Source of the DNA: Rhodococcus zopfii NBRC 100606 = JCM 9919
Lineage (GTDB): Bacteria > Actinomycetota > Actinomycetes > Mycobacteriales > Mycobacteriaceae
DNA: 64,000 bases
Direction: 5' to 3'
Assembly: GCF_001895025.1 (NCBI RefSeq)
Contig: NZ_BCXI01000019.1
Coordinates: 1 to 64,000, forward strand
Shown: piece by piece, positions 52,027 through 61,159 of the stretch
Layout of the letters: the number at the start of each line of letters is the position of its first letter
Position numbering within the stretch: position 1 is the first letter of the stretch
Program-made: the position numbers and the translations under genes
The notes under the pieces: generated by a model
The model's input: only the letters and a program-made list of their open reading frames with translations
Databases searched by the model: none
Told to the model about the DNA's origin: nothing

Positions 52027-54156
52027 GTGACGGCGACGGTGAAGCTTCGCGAACTGGCCGATCGTTCCGGCGTCTCCTGCTCGTACCGGGGCTGGGACGG
52101 GCAGGAACACTACGTCGGCGACACCACGCTGCAAGCGGTCCTCGCGGCGCTCGACGTCCCCGCCGGCTCGGACGAGGAGATCGCTGCCTCCCTCGACGAC
52201 ATCCCGAACCGGCCGTGGCGTCAGATGGTGCCGCCGTCGCTCGTCGTGGTCGAGGGCGTGCACCGGACCTTTCCGGTGCACGTGCCGCACGGTGATCCCG
52301 TCGAGGTGTGGGTGGTCGCCGAGGACGGCACCGAGATCGACGCGGAGCAGCTCGACGTGTGGGTCGATCCGCGCTCGGTCGACGGCCGGCTGGTGGGCCG
52401 GGCGACCTTCGCGATACCGGACCTTCCGCCGGGCTGGCACACGCTCCACGCGCGCAGCAACGATGTCGAGGCCGCCTCGACGCTCGTGGTGACACCCGCT
52501 CGCCTCGCGGGCGCGGACCGGCTGCTGCAGAAACGCCGGTGGGGTGTTGCCGCACAGGTGTATTCGGTGCGGTCGAGCCGGTCGTGGGGCCTGGGCGATT
52601 TCGCGGACCTCGCGGATCTGGCCGCGGTGACCGGCGCACGGTACGGAGGCGATTTCCTGCTGGTCAATCCGGTGCACGCCGGGGATCCCCGCCCCCCGGT
52701 CGAGCCGTCGCCCTATCTGCCGTCGTCGCGGCGCTTCGCCGATCCGCTGTATCTGCGGGTCGAGACCATCCCCGAGACGGCCTATCTGCCCGCCAAGCAC
52801 CACAAGCGACTCACCGAGTACGCGGCTCGCTTCGCACGCGCAAACCGCAAGGGTAAGCGGCTCGACCGCGACACGACGTTGCGCGCGAAGCTCGATGTGC
52901 TCGAACACGTCTACCGGGTGCCGCGCTCGGCGGCCCGACAGGTGGGTTTCGAGGCGTTCCGCACCGACGGTGGCCGGCCGCTGGCCGATTTCGCGTTGTG
53001 GTGCGCGCTGACCGAGAAGTTCGGAGACCGCCCCGAACGCTGGGCGCAGCGCGCACCGTCCCCGGATCATCCGGACACCGAGCGGCTGCGCGCGAAACTG
53101 GCCGACCGCATCGACTTCCACTGCTGGCTGCAGTGGGTGTGCGACGAGCAGCTCGCGGCGGCCCAGCAGGCCGCGCGGACTGCGGGTATGGACCTCGGCA
53201 TCGTGCACGATCTGGCGGTCGGGGTGCGCCGCAACGGCGCCGACGCGTGGACACTCGGCGATGCGCTGGCCAACGGAGTGACGGTGGGTGCCCCACCCGA
53301 CGATTTCAACAAGCGTGGTCAGGACTGGAATCAGCCGCCGTGGCGTCCGGATCGGCTTGCCGAACTCGGATACCGGCCGTTCCGGGATGTGCTGCGGGCG
53401 GCGTTGCGGCACGGCGGGGGGCTCCGCGTCGACCACATCCTCGGGTTGTTCCGCACCTGGTGGGTTCCCGACGGCTGCTCCCCCGACGAGGGCACCTATG
53501 TGCGGTACGACCACGAGGCGCTCGTCGGCATCCTGGTGCTCGAGGCGCAGCGCGCCGGGGCCGCGGTGATCGGCGAGGATCTGGGTGTGTTCGAGGGCTG
53601 GGTGCAGCAGTACCTCGCCGGTCGCGGTATCGCGGGTACGTCGATCCTCTGGTTCGAGAAGGACGGGCACGATCCGCGCCCGCCCGAAAGCTACCGGCAG
53701 CTGTGCCTGACGTCGGTGACCACGCACGACTTGCCGCCCACCGCGGGCTATCTCGCCGGCGACCACGTGCGGTTGCGCTCGGAACTCGGTCTGCTCGAAC
53801 GCGCATTGGACGACGAGCTCGCCGACGCCGCACAGGAACGCGATGCGGTGCTGCGGCTCGCCCGCGACCGTGGTCTGCTCCCTCCGGTCGACCCCGACGA
53901 CACCGGGGGCAACGTCGACGACCAGCAGACCGTCGAGGCGCTGCACCGGCTGATCGCGGCGAGCCCGTCGGCGCTGCTGGCTGTTTCGCTCGTCGATGCG
54001 GTCGGTGAACGGCGCAGCCAGAATCAGCCGGGGACCGACGACGAGTACCCGAACTGGCGGATCCCGCTCGCCGACGGGAACGGCCGGGCGGTGCTGCTCG
54101 ACGACCTTGCCGGCAACGACCGGTTCGCCGCGCTCGCCGCCGCCGTCCGCGGCTGA
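52027..54156 (+). CDS. malQ: 4-alpha-glucanotransferase
   Basis: 709 aa, typical for the long actinobacterial MalQ with an extra N-terminal domain (about 1-160). GH77 motifs: KRRWGVAAQVYSVRS, the nucleophile region LRVDHILGLFRTWW, the acid/base GEDLGVFEGWV and VTTHDLPPTAGY. It transfers glucan chains between maltodextrins in the cytosol, as part of glycogen and maltose metabolism. GTG 52027. No other glycogen genes are adjacent. Confidence 0.95.
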   Translation: MTATVKLRELADRSGVSCSYRGWDGQEHYVGDTTLQAVLAALDVPAGSDEEIAASLDDIPNRPWRQMVPPSLVVVEGVHRTFPVHVPHGDPVEVWVVAEDGTEIDAEQLDVWVDPRSVDGRLVGRATFAIPDLPPGWHTLHARSNDVEAASTLVVTPARLAGADRLLQKRRWGVAAQVYSVRSSRSWGLGDFADLADLAAVTGARYGGDFLLVNPVHAGDPRPPVEPSPYLPSSRRFADPLYLRVETIPETAYLPAKHHKRLTEYAARFARANRKGKRLDRDTTLRAKLDVLEHVYRVPRSAARQVGFEAFRTDGGRPLADFALWCALTEKFGDRPERWAQRAPSPDHPDTERLRAKLADRIDFHCWLQWVCDEQLAAAQQAARTAGMDLGIVHDLAVGVRRNGADAWTLGDALANGVTVGAPPDDFNKRGQDWNQPPWRPDRLAELGYRPFRDVLRAALRHGGGLRVDHILGLFRTWWVPDGCSPDEGTYVRYDHEALVGILVLEAQRAGAAVIGEDLGVFEGWVQQYLAGRGIAGTSILWFEKDGHDPRPPESYRQLCLTSVTTHDLPPTAGYLAGDHVRLRSELGLLERALDDELADAAQERDAVLRLARDRGLLPPVDPDDTGGNVDDQQTVEALHRLIAASPSALLAVSLVDAVGERRSQNQPGTDDEYPNWRIPLADGNGRAVLLDDLAGNDRFAALAAAVRG

Positions 54157-54210
54157 CATTCCCCGCACACATCCGATACGACGACACCCGACAACGACAC
54201 CCGACAACGA

Positions 54211-54248
54211 CGACGCGGACCCATCCGGATTCGGGTGGGTCCGCGTCG
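54211..54248. terminator. Bidirectional terminator between malQ and fadD
   Basis: Perfect 13-bp arms (54211-54223 and 54236-54248) around a 12-nt loop, between two convergent stop codons. A short duplication (CGACACCCGACAA-type) precedes it at about 54182-54208. Confidence 0.8.
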
Positions 54249-54259
54249 GTTCGTGCGGG

Positions 54260-56065
54260 TCAGCGGGCGTACATGCTCTCGATGTCCTCGGCGAAGCGTT
54301 CGGTGACGACGTTTCGCTTGATCTTCAGCGTCGGAGTCAGCTCACCCGTCGCCTCCGTCAGGTCGCGGTCGAGGATCACGAACTTCTTGATCGCCTCGGC
54401 GTGCGAGACGGTCGAGTTGGCGTCGTCGACGATGCTCTGCATCGCGTCGCGCAGCGACGGATCGTGTCGCAGCTGAGCGATCGTGGCGGTCGCGGGCTTG
54501 CCGTTCTCGGCCTTCCAGTTGTCGAACACGTCGGGGTCGACGGTGAGCAGCGCGGTGATGTAGGCGCGACCGTCGCCGATCACCACGGCCTGCGAGACCA
54601 GCGTGTGCGAGCGCATGCGGTCCTCGAGCTGGCCGGGCGAGACGTTCTTGCCGCCGGCGGTGACGATGAGGTCCTTCTTACGGCCGGTGATGTACACGTA
54701 GCCGTCCTCGTCGATCTCACCGAGGTCGCCGGTGCGGAACCAGCCGTCGCGGAAGACCTCCTCGGTGGCCTTCTCGTTGCGCCAGTAGCCCCGGAAGATC
54801 ACGCCGCCGCGCAGCTCGATCTCGCCGTCCTCGGCGATGCGGGTGCTGTTGCCGCCCATCGGCTGGCCGACCGAACCGATCTTCTGCGCGCCGGGCGTGT
54901 TGACGCTGTGCGCCGCGGTGGACTCGGTGAGGCCGTAACCCTCGTAGATCGGCACGCCGACGCCACGGAAGAAGTGGCCGAGCTTCGGGCTGAGCGCACC
55001 GCCGCCGGAGATCGCGTACCAGCAGTCGTTGCCCATCGCGGCCCGCAGCTTCGCGTAGACGAGCTTGTCGGCCATGGTGCGCTTGGCCTTGAGCGACAGC
55101 GACGGACCACCCTGATCGAGGGACTCGCTGTAGGCGACGGCGGTTTCCTCCGCGAACCGGAAGATGGATGCTGTGAGCTTGCCCCCCGCGGCCGCCTTGC
55201 CGGCGGCGGCATCGCGCACCTTCTCGAACACGCGCGGCACGCCGAGGATGATGTTCGGCGAGTACCGCTCGAACTGAGCGGACACGCTCGAGAAATCCGA
55301 CCAGTGCGACTGGGCGGTGCCGGATTCGAACAGCGCCAATGCGACCGCACGGGCCAGCACGTGCGCGAGCGGAAGGAAGGTCAGACCGCGGTTGCCGGGT
55401 TTGGCGACCGCTCCGACCGCGGAGGTGAGGATCGCGCGGACCTCGGACAGGAAGTTGCGGTGGGTGAGGATGCAGCCCTTGGGCCGGCCCGTGGTGCCGG
55501 AGGTGTAGACCAGTGAGGCCAGGTCGTCGGCGCGGATGCCCTCGAGGCGGGCCTGCAGCTCGGCGTCGTCGACGCCGGCGCCCTCGGCGATCAACGTGTC
55601 CACGGCGCCTCCGTCGATCTGCACGATGCGGCGCAGCGTCTCGGGCATGCCGACGAACAGCGCCTCGTGGCGGGCAGTCTCGACCACGGCCAACGCGGCC
55701 TCGGAGTCCTGCAGGATCCAGTGGATCTGATCGGTGGACGAGGAATCGTAGATCGGCACCGACACCGCGCCCGCAGCCCAGATCGCGTAGTCGAACAGCG
55801 ACCACTCGTAGCGGGTCGCCGAGAGCAGCGCGACGCGGTCCCCGGGCTGCACACCGTTGGCGATCAGGCCCTTCGCGACACCCGAGACCTGCTCGGCGAA
55901 CTGGCTCGCGGTCACCGCGACCCAATCGTTCTCACCCTCGGGACGCGAGAACATCACCCTGTGCGGGGTCTTCTCCGCGTGCACGAAGACCGTGCGGACG
56001 ACGGACTCGTCGTCACCGACGGTGAACTGGGCGGGGGTCGAGTACTCACGCACGGGCATCTCCAT
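54260..56065 (-). CDS. Long-chain acyl-CoA synthetase (FadD15-like)
   Basis: 601 aa. AMP-binding motif YTSGTTGRPKGCI near residue 182, then EGYGLTESTA and RDGWFRTGDLGEID, and the C-terminal GRKKDLIVTAGGKNVSP. It activates long-chain fatty acids with ATP and CoA. The sequence is nearest to mycobacterial FadD15. ATG 56065 starts inside the end of the MarR gene (overlap of 20 bases); ATG 56059 is an alternative. Order MaoC, MarR, FadD indicates a self-regulated lipid operon. Confidence 0.93.
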   Translation of the reverse strand: MEMPVREYSTPAQFTVGDDESVVRTVFVHAEKTPHRVMFSRPEGENDWVAVTASQFAEQVSGVAKGLIANGVQPGDRVALLSATRYEWSLFDYAIWAAGAVSVPIYDSSSTDQIHWILQDSEAALAVVETARHEALFVGMPETLRRIVQIDGGAVDTLIAEGAGVDDAELQARLEGIRADDLASLVYTSGTTGRPKGCILTHRNFLSEVRAILTSAVGAVAKPGNRGLTFLPLAHVLARAVALALFESGTAQSHWSDFSSVSAQFERYSPNIILGVPRVFEKVRDAAAGKAAAGGKLTASIFRFAEETAVAYSESLDQGGPSLSLKAKRTMADKLVYAKLRAAMGNDCWYAISGGGALSPKLGHFFRGVGVPIYEGYGLTESTAAHSVNTPGAQKIGSVGQPMGGNSTRIAEDGEIELRGGVIFRGYWRNEKATEEVFRDGWFRTGDLGEIDEDGYVYITGRKKDLIVTAGGKNVSPGQLEDRMRSHTLVSQAVVIGDGRAYITALLTVDPDVFDNWKAENGKPATATIAQLRHDPSLRDAMQSIVDDANSTVSHAEAIKKFVILDRDLTEATGELTPTLKIKRNVVTERFAEDIESMYAR

Positions 56066-56561
56066 CGTTCGGGTCGGTCGTCGCGGCGGACGTGGTGTCC
56101 ACACCGTGACGGAAGCGGCGCAGCAGGTGGACGAACCGGTCGAGTTCATCCTGGCCCCAACCGGCAAGTCCTGCACGAACTTCGTCGTGCCGGCGTGCGA
56201 CCGTGTCCGACAGGACGGTCCGGCCGCGATCGGTCAGGTTCAACGGGTGTCCGAGCCGGGTCGGTCCCGGTTCCGCCGCGACCCAGCCGGCTTCGATGCA
56301 ACTGCGAAGCTGACGGGACACGGTGGATCGGTTGACACCGAAGGCGTCCGAGACGTCGGTCGCGCGACACCCGGGGTGCCGGTCGACGTACCCGAGCAGG
56401 GAGTGCTGCGCCAGACTGAGCGCACCGTCGTGCGCACGTTCCCCCGCGGTCAGGAAGCGGACGAGGTTCACGAATTCGTCGTACACCTCACCCGCGGCAG
56501 CCGAAGCGAGCCGGCGCTCGGTGCCGGCGACATCTCCGACCGCGGAGTGGTTCTGTTGCAC
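56046..56561 (-). CDS. MarR-family regulator
   Basis: 171 aa from GTG 56561. The winged helix is LSLAQHSLLGYVDRHPGCRATDVSDAFGVNRSTVSRQLRSCIEAGW (landmarks: RATDVSDAFGVNRSTVSRQL, residues about 65-85) with the wing GPTRLGHPLNLTDRG. It lies 42 bases after MaoC and overlaps FadD, so it probably controls this operon, sensing acyl-CoA or a fatty acid, as other FadD-linked MarR proteins do. That ligand is an inference. Confidence 0.88.
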   Translation of the reverse strand: MQQNHSAVGDVAGTERRLASAAAGEVYDEFVNLVRFLTAGERAHDGALSLAQHSLLGYVDRHPGCRATDVSDAFGVNRSTVSRQLRSCIEAGWVAAEPGPTRLGHPLNLTDRGRTVLSDTVARRHDEVRAGLAGWGQDELDRFVHLLRRFRHGVDTTSAATTDPNDGDARA

Positions 56562-56603
56562 AGCGCAACTGTAAGCCTCGGGTGGCGCGGACCACGAATC
56601 GGC

Positions 56604-57056
56604 CTATCCGCGGCACCGCACGAACGACTCGACGGTCCCGTCGAGCACGGCCCTTCCCTCGTCGTCGACGAGGGTGACCGTGGCCGTGACCAACCCGCGA
56701 CCGCGATCGTCGATGGTCACGTCGTCGATCACATAGGTCCCGGTCAGGACGGTTCCCGGCAGCACCGGACCGAGAAACCGGACCTGACGCAGTTGCCTTC
56801 CGGCGATCACCGCCCACCGGGCGTAGGCAGCCTCGACCGTGAGCCGCTGCGCGACCGCGAGAGTGTGGATTCCGCTGGCGATCAGGCCGCCGAACGGCCC
56901 CGACTCCGCGGCATCACGGTCGGTGTGGAACCACTGCGGATCCCAGGATCGGGCGAAGTCGACCAGTTCGTCCTCCCCGACCGTGTGGGTCCCCAATCCG
57001 ATCCGGTCGCCGACGACCAGGTCTTCGGCATACAACACGGTCTGCGGTGCACTCAC
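56604..57056 (-). CDS. MaoC-like (R)-specific enoyl-CoA hydratase
   Basis: 150 aa from GTG 57056, after GAGGAG. Hot-dog fold with DLVVGDRIGLGTHTVGEDELVDFA near the start and the hydratase-like DPQWFHTDRDAAESGPFGGLIASGIH block (landmarks: PQWFHTD and FGGLIASGIHT), which holds the catalytic Asp/His region. It hydrates trans-2-enoyl-CoA to (R)-3-hydroxyacyl-CoA. It is the first gene of the operon with MarR and FadD. Confidence 0.85.
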   Translation of the reverse strand: MSAPQTVLYAEDLVVGDRIGLGTHTVGEDELVDFARSWDPQWFHTDRDAAESGPFGGLIASGIHTLAVAQRLTVEAAYARWAVIAGRQLRQVRFLGPVLPGTVLTGTYVIDDVTIDDRGRGLVTATVTLVDDEGRAVLDGTVESFVRCRG

Positions 57057-57329
57057 GTGGGTTTCTCCTCGGTCGGGTGCGGATCCGGTGACGACGATCC
57101 GGTCCCGCCATTGGATCACTCCCAGGCCGCGCGCCGCCGGGTCCGCCCGCCGACCGGCAGCGCGAAGCGACTGCCTGTCCGGTCCACTCCGGCGGAAAGG
57201 TCCGATGCGGCGCAGTCCCTCGGCCCGAGGTCCCGCCGGTGGGTGTGCGTCCGTGACACGGGTCGTTCGTCTGAGGAAGCGGCCCCCCGATCGGGTTGGG
57301 GGCACTGTCAGCCCCGAAAGGAACCCGTG
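57057..57329. other. Divergent promoter region, MaoC and DrrAB
   Basis: 273 bases between the divergent MaoC operon and the ABC exporter. A GCCCCC/GGGGGC stem (57282-57303) lies 27 bases before the leader ORF. No clear operator was identified. Confidence 0.35.
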
Positions 57330-57386
57330 ATGACCACCCGAATGTCCGCCCGTCCCGCCGCCGACCCGGCCGGGGGTGCGCGATGA
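57330..57386 (+). CDS. 18-aa leader ORF coupled to the ABC ATPase
   Basis: MTTRMSARPAADPAGGAR, starting at ATG 57330 after the ribosome site GAAAGGAA, ends at a TGA that overlaps the ATPase start (ATGA). The ATPase has no ribosome site of its own except inside this ORF, so it is probably translated only by coupling. The peptide has two Arg-rich segments but no typical arrest motif. It could be a regulatory leader or simply an upstream ORF. Confidence 0.5.
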   Translation: MTTRMSARPAADPAGGAR

Positions 57387-58315
57387 CCGCCCCGGCCGTC
57401 CTGGTCGAGGATCTGCACGTCGCCTACGGCAGAATGTGGGCCCTCGACGGCGTAGACCTGGAGGCCGCTGCCGGAACCACGATCGGAGTGCTCGGGCACA
57501 ACGGCGCCGGGAAGACCACCCTGATCCGCACGCTGACCACCCTCGTGCCCCCGACCATCGGGCGCGCACGAATCGACGGCCTCGACGTCGTCGCCGACGC
57601 CACCACGGTTCGCCGCCGCATCGGGGTGACCGGCCAGTACGCCGGCCTCGACGAATTCCTCACCGCGCGGGAGAATCTGGAGTTGATCGGCCGACTGACC
57701 GGACTGCGCCGCACCGCGCGCCCCCGGGCCGATGCCCTGATCGAGAAGCTCGGGCTGCACGAGTACGCGACCCGCCGGGTCGGGGAACTGTCCGGAGGAT
57801 CGAGCCGGAGGATCGACCTGGCCGCCAGCCTCGTCGGTTCCCCGTCGGTGCTGTTCCTGGACGAGCCGACCACCGGACTGGATCCGCTCGCCCGCGCCGG
57901 GCTGTGGGACGTCGTCGAGGAACTCACCGACGCGGGCACCACCGTGGTGCTCACCACCCAGTACCTCGAAGAAGCCGACCGGCTCGCCGATCACATCGTG
58001 GTCCTGCGCCGCGGCCGGATCGCCGCCCGCGGCACCCCGACGGAGCTGAAACGGATCGTCGGCGGCAAGGTCCTGACCGCCACCGTCCCGACCGATCGGC
58101 TGGGCGGGCTGCCGTTCGCCCCGACCACCGAACACCCGGTCGACGGCGGCGCCCGGACCCGGGTGTCGGTCACCGTCGACGACGCCCCCGCAGCCACCGC
58201 ACTGGTCGCCGATCTGCACCGGACCGGCACCGCCGTCACCGACCTCGACGTGACCTCGCCGAGCCTCGACGATGTCTTCGCCCACCTCGCTCACAGCACT
58301 GGAGCCCACCGATGA
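57383..58315 (+). CDS. ABC exporter ATPase, DrrA-type
   Basis: 310 aa. Walker A GHNGAGKTT near residue 37, signature LSGGSSRRIDLAASL, Walker B VLFLDEPTTGLDP and switch TTQYLEEADRLAD. The C-terminal 90 residues form the extra domain typical of DrrA, ending with the LDDVFAHL motif. DrrA proteins form exporters with DrrB for antibiotics or lipids. The start overlaps the leader ORF and the stop overlaps the permease (ATGA). Confidence 0.93.
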   Translation: MTAPAVLVEDLHVAYGRMWALDGVDLEAAAGTTIGVLGHNGAGKTTLIRTLTTLVPPTIGRARIDGLDVVADATTVRRRIGVTGQYAGLDEFLTARENLELIGRLTGLRRTARPRADALIEKLGLHEYATRRVGELSGGSSRRIDLAASLVGSPSVLFLDEPTTGLDPLARAGLWDVVEELTDAGTTVVLTTQYLEEADRLADHIVVLRRGRIAARGTPTELKRIVGGKVLTATVPTDRLGGLPFAPTTEHPVDGGARTRVSVTVDDAPAATALVADLHRTGTAVTDLDVTSPSLDDVFAHLAHSTGAHR

Positions 58316-59115
58316 CCACCATCCGTGTCACCGCCTCCCCGTTCGGGAGCCAGCTCGCCGCCTTGACGGTCCGCAACCTGCGCACCAGCGCCCGCGTCCC
58401 GCAACTGCTGATGTTCTCGCTGACCATGCCGATGGCGATGCTGGTGCTGTTCAGCCAGGTGTTCCGCAGCGTCGCCGCCGGACCGGGATTCCCGGCCGGG
58501 GTCAGCTACATCGACTTTCTCACCCCCGCCATGCTCGCCGTCTCCACCGTGATGGCCGGCACCAACGCCGGGGTGTCCGCGGCGATCGATCACACCAACG
58601 GTCTTCATGATCGGTTCGCGGCCCTGCCCATGCGTTCGGGGTTGCCGGGGGTGGCCCGCACCCTCAACGAAGCGGTGTTCACCCTGGCCCGCGCAATGCT
58701 ACTCGGGATCGCTGCCATAGCAATGGGTTTCGAGTTCCACGGCACCCCCGCTGACGCCGTCGCCGCGGTATCGGTACTGGTGGTGCTCGCCGGAGCGATG
58801 AGTGCACTGTTCGGACTGATCGGGGATCGGCTCCGCCGCCCCGACGTGGTGCAGTTCGCCGGAATGATGGTGATGATGCCGCTGATGTTCGTCTCGAGTG
58901 CGTTCGCGCCGCTCGAGACCATGCCCGGCTGGATGCGGGCGACGGCGACGCTGAATCCGGTCGCGCATGCCACCGACGCCCTGCGCGGGCACGTGCTCGG
59001 CACCGCGACCGGCGGTGACACCGCCACCGCCCTGATCGCGGCGATCGGGTTGTGGCTGATGGTCGTCGCCGTCCCCACCCTGATCCGCCGGGTTCGGCCG
59101 TCCCGGGCCCGCTGA
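58312..59115 (+). CDS. ABC-2 type permease, DrrB-type
   Basis: 267 aa with about six membrane helices. The ABC-2 motif LETMPGWMRATATLNPVAHATDALRG (landmarks: MPGWMRATATLNPVAHATD) at residues about 203-225 is characteristic. With the ATPase it should export a hydrophobic compound; no biosynthetic gene is adjacent to say which. Confidence 0.92.
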   Translation: MTTIRVTASPFGSQLAALTVRNLRTSARVPQLLMFSLTMPMAMLVLFSQVFRSVAAGPGFPAGVSYIDFLTPAMLAVSTVMAGTNAGVSAAIDHTNGLHDRFAALPMRSGLPGVARTLNEAVFTLARAMLLGIAAIAMGFEFHGTPADAVAAVSVLVVLAGAMSALFGLIGDRLRRPDVVQFAGMMVMMPLMFVSSAFAPLETMPGWMRATATLNPVAHATDALRGHVLGTATGGDTATALIAAIGLWLMVVAVPTLIRRVRPSRAR

Positions 59116-59318
59116 GCACCAGGTTCCCGTCCTGTCCCGTTCCCGCCCTGCCATGTCGCGGGGACGGGCAAGGCGTTTCCCCACTGCGTGAGCGACTTCC
59201 GGTGCGTGAGCTCCACCCGGCGTAGCGCGCGACCAAACCCCCAATTCCACAAGGAAATTGGGGGGCGGCCGAATGTGCCGGGTTCGGCGGATACGCCCCG
59301 TGCGGGCATCGACGGCGC
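59116..59318. terminator. Intergenic region with a hairpin (59238-59265)
   Basis: CCCCCAATT (59238-59246) pairs with AATTGGGGG (59256-59264) and continues inside as CC/GG, giving a good stem with a short loop. It is AT-richer at its centre than its surroundings. It lies 120 bases after the DrrB stop and 54 bases after the small minus-strand ORF's stop, so it could terminate both. Confidence 0.55.
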
Positions 59319-59411
59319 TCATTCGGTGGCGTCGAGCAGATACAGTTCCTCCGCCACGATCAGATCCACCTCTTCGCTGGTCAGACCCGACAACAGATGC
59401 GTGGTCAACAT
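59319..59411 (-). CDS. Possible 30-aa small protein
   Basis: MLTTHLLSGLTSEEVDLIVA then an acidic end (EELYLLDATE). ATG 59411 is preceded by GAGGAGGTGA with a 6-base spacing, one of the best ribosome sites in the window. The frame stays open upstream, so a longer form is possible. No family is recognised; the acidic amphipathic sequence is unlike random GC-rich translation. Confidence 0.4.
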   Translation of the reverse strand: MLTTHLLSGLTSEEVDLIVAEELYLLDATE

Positions 59412-59716
59412 CGCTCTCACCTCCTCGCCGTGCTTCCACCGGTACGTCGAATCCGGGGACCCGCGATCGACATCGACACCCCTACAGACGAAACACGTGC
59501 GATTCGGACGCAGAGATTCACGCCCCGCGCGCGAGCCGGCATCCCGCCTCGGGTCATGCGGGTCCGGTCGCCTCGACGCGACCGGACCCGCCCGGTGCGC
59601 ACCATCTCCGGGGCCGCGACCGCGGGCCGTGGTTTTCCGCACCGGATGGTCCCGGTCCGCGGACCCCGGCTAGCCTGTCCGTACCTTGAAATTCGGGTGG
59701 GGAGGTAGGCACGGCA
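59412..59716 (+). promoter_or_regulatory. Upstream region of the SMC-type system
   Basis: 305 bases. An actinobacterial -10 box TAGCCT (59671-59676) lies about 40 bases before the first gene, with GGAGGT as ribosome site. The rest has no recognisable gene or repeat. Confidence 0.45.
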
Positions 59717-61159
59717 ATGGGCGATCACCGCCGCCGCGATCTGTTCCGCCACCTCACCGACGACCACGCCGACGACTATCTCGCGGTCGTGGCCTGCCTG
59801 TCCGGCACGCTCGCCTCCGATCTGTCCGCCGCCGACATCGCCGACCGCATCCCGGGCAGGCCGTTGACCGCGGAGATCGTCGAGCAACGCTGCCGCCGCC
59901 TCGTCGAGTGGGGCAATCTGACCGCGACCCGCCCAGCGGGTGTCGACACGGACACCGCCCGCGACCGGTTCCGGGTGTCCGTGTTCGGCGGGCGCGTGCA
60001 TCGCGAGGCCACCGCGATCCTGACCGCACGCGGCGGTGCCCGCGAGGTGGCCCGCGAGGTACTCGGCGTGATCTCCGCGGATCTCGCCCGCCTCGCGGGC
60101 ACGCTCGAGAGCGCCCGCGCCGATCCGGATACGGTGGCCGGCCTCGTCACCAGCGTGTTCACGCATCATCGGACGTTCACCGACAGCATCGCCGACTTCT
60201 ACGCGTATCTCGGGGACCTGCTGGCCCGGCTCGACCTGTCGGGGGACGAGTTCGGCCGGCTCAAGACACTGTTGCTCGAATACGTCGATCTGCTCGACGG
60301 CGATGTCACCCGGCACACCCCCGTCATCGCGGCACGGCTCGACGACCTGATCCCCCGGCTCGATCCGCTGCTGGCGGCGCTGCCCGGCCCGCCCCTTCCC
60401 GACGGCATCCCGGTTGTCCTGCCTGCGGGCCGCAGCCGCAGCGACTGGGAGGAGCTCGCCGCGTGGTACGCCGCGGATGCCGGGCCGAAGCAGCTGAGGG
60501 AGGCGGCGGGTCAGGCGCTGGGACGGCTACTCGGTCACACCCGGAGACGCCTCGCGCCCGCGGGCGCGGGCGGGTCGCGGCGCTCCGATCTGCTGGCGCT
60601 GGCGGGCCGGTTCGCGGAATCCTCGGACGCGCAGGCACATCGGTTGTTCGCCGCGAGCTTCGCTGCGTACCCGAGCCGGCACCTGCTTCTCGGGCCGGAC
60701 GAGCCCGACCCGCGGATCGGGGCGGGCACGTCGTGGTGGGACGCCGATCCCGTGCCGGTACCGATCTCGCTACGGGAACGGGGGGACCGGTCTCCGCGCG
60801 GGCACAGTGCGCGCGTCCCGGACCCGACTCCGGACCGTCGTCGGATCGCCGCGCTCGCCCGCGCCGACACCGCTGCGCGTCGTGCCGCCGCGGCCGAACT
60901 CGCCGCTGCCGGAGACCTGCACGGTGCGACCGTGTCCGCCGCGGCGCGCGAACTGCTGCTCGACCGGCTCGCGGCGCTGCTCGCCCAGCACCGCACCCTG
61001 GACACCGCGGTCCGGGTCCACGACAGCGACCTCGGGTTGTGCCTGCACGCCGCGCCGGGACCGGACACCGTGGTGCACGGCCCAGACGGGGATCTGACGG
61101 TACACGCGGTCCTGCTGCGCGCAACCGTCGTGGATCCGTGGCAGGTGGGTGCGCAGTGA
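59717..61159 (+). CDS. jetA: TIGR02677-type protein, first gene of a Wadjet-like SMC system (kleisin-like)
   Basis: 480 aa. MGDHRRRDLFRHLTDDHADDY opens the protein; winged-helix-like regions lie in the N-terminal 100 residues (LTAEIVEQRCRRLVEWGNLT), followed by a long helical middle and a C-terminal part. This order and length match TIGR02677 family proteins, the first of the conserved four-gene set. By analogy to MukF/JetA it may act as the kleisin that bridges the SMC heads. It has no catalytic motif. The next gene overlaps it (GTGA). The correspondence to the jet letters is by analogy. Confidence 0.85.
   Translation: MGDHRRRDLFRHLTDDHADDYLAVVACLSGTLASDLSAADIADRIPGRPLTAEIVEQRCRRLVEWGNLTATRPAGVDTDTARDRFRVSVFGGRVHREATAILTARGGAREVAREVLGVISADLARLAGTLESARADPDTVAGLVTSVFTHHRTFTDSIADFYAYLGDLLARLDLSGDEFGRLKTLLLEYVDLLDGDVTRHTPVIAARLDDLIPRLDPLLAALPGPPLPDGIPVVLPAGRSRSDWEELAAWYAADAGPKQLREAAGQALGRLLGHTRRRLAPAGAGGSRRSDLLALAGRFAESSDAQAHRLFAASFAAYPSRHLLLGPDEPDPRIGAGTSWWDADPVPVPISLRERGDRSPRGHSARVPDPTPDRRRIAALARADTAARRAAAAELAAAGDLHGATVSAAARELLLDRLAALLAQHRTLDTAVRVHDSDLGLCLHAAPGPDTVVHGPDGDLTVHAVLLRATVVDPWQVGAQ

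Noticed and set aside
53996-55516. 506-codon plus-strand frame opposite fadD
   Set aside because: Shadow of the acyl-CoA synthetase; composition is Gly/Arg/Glu-rich without a domain.
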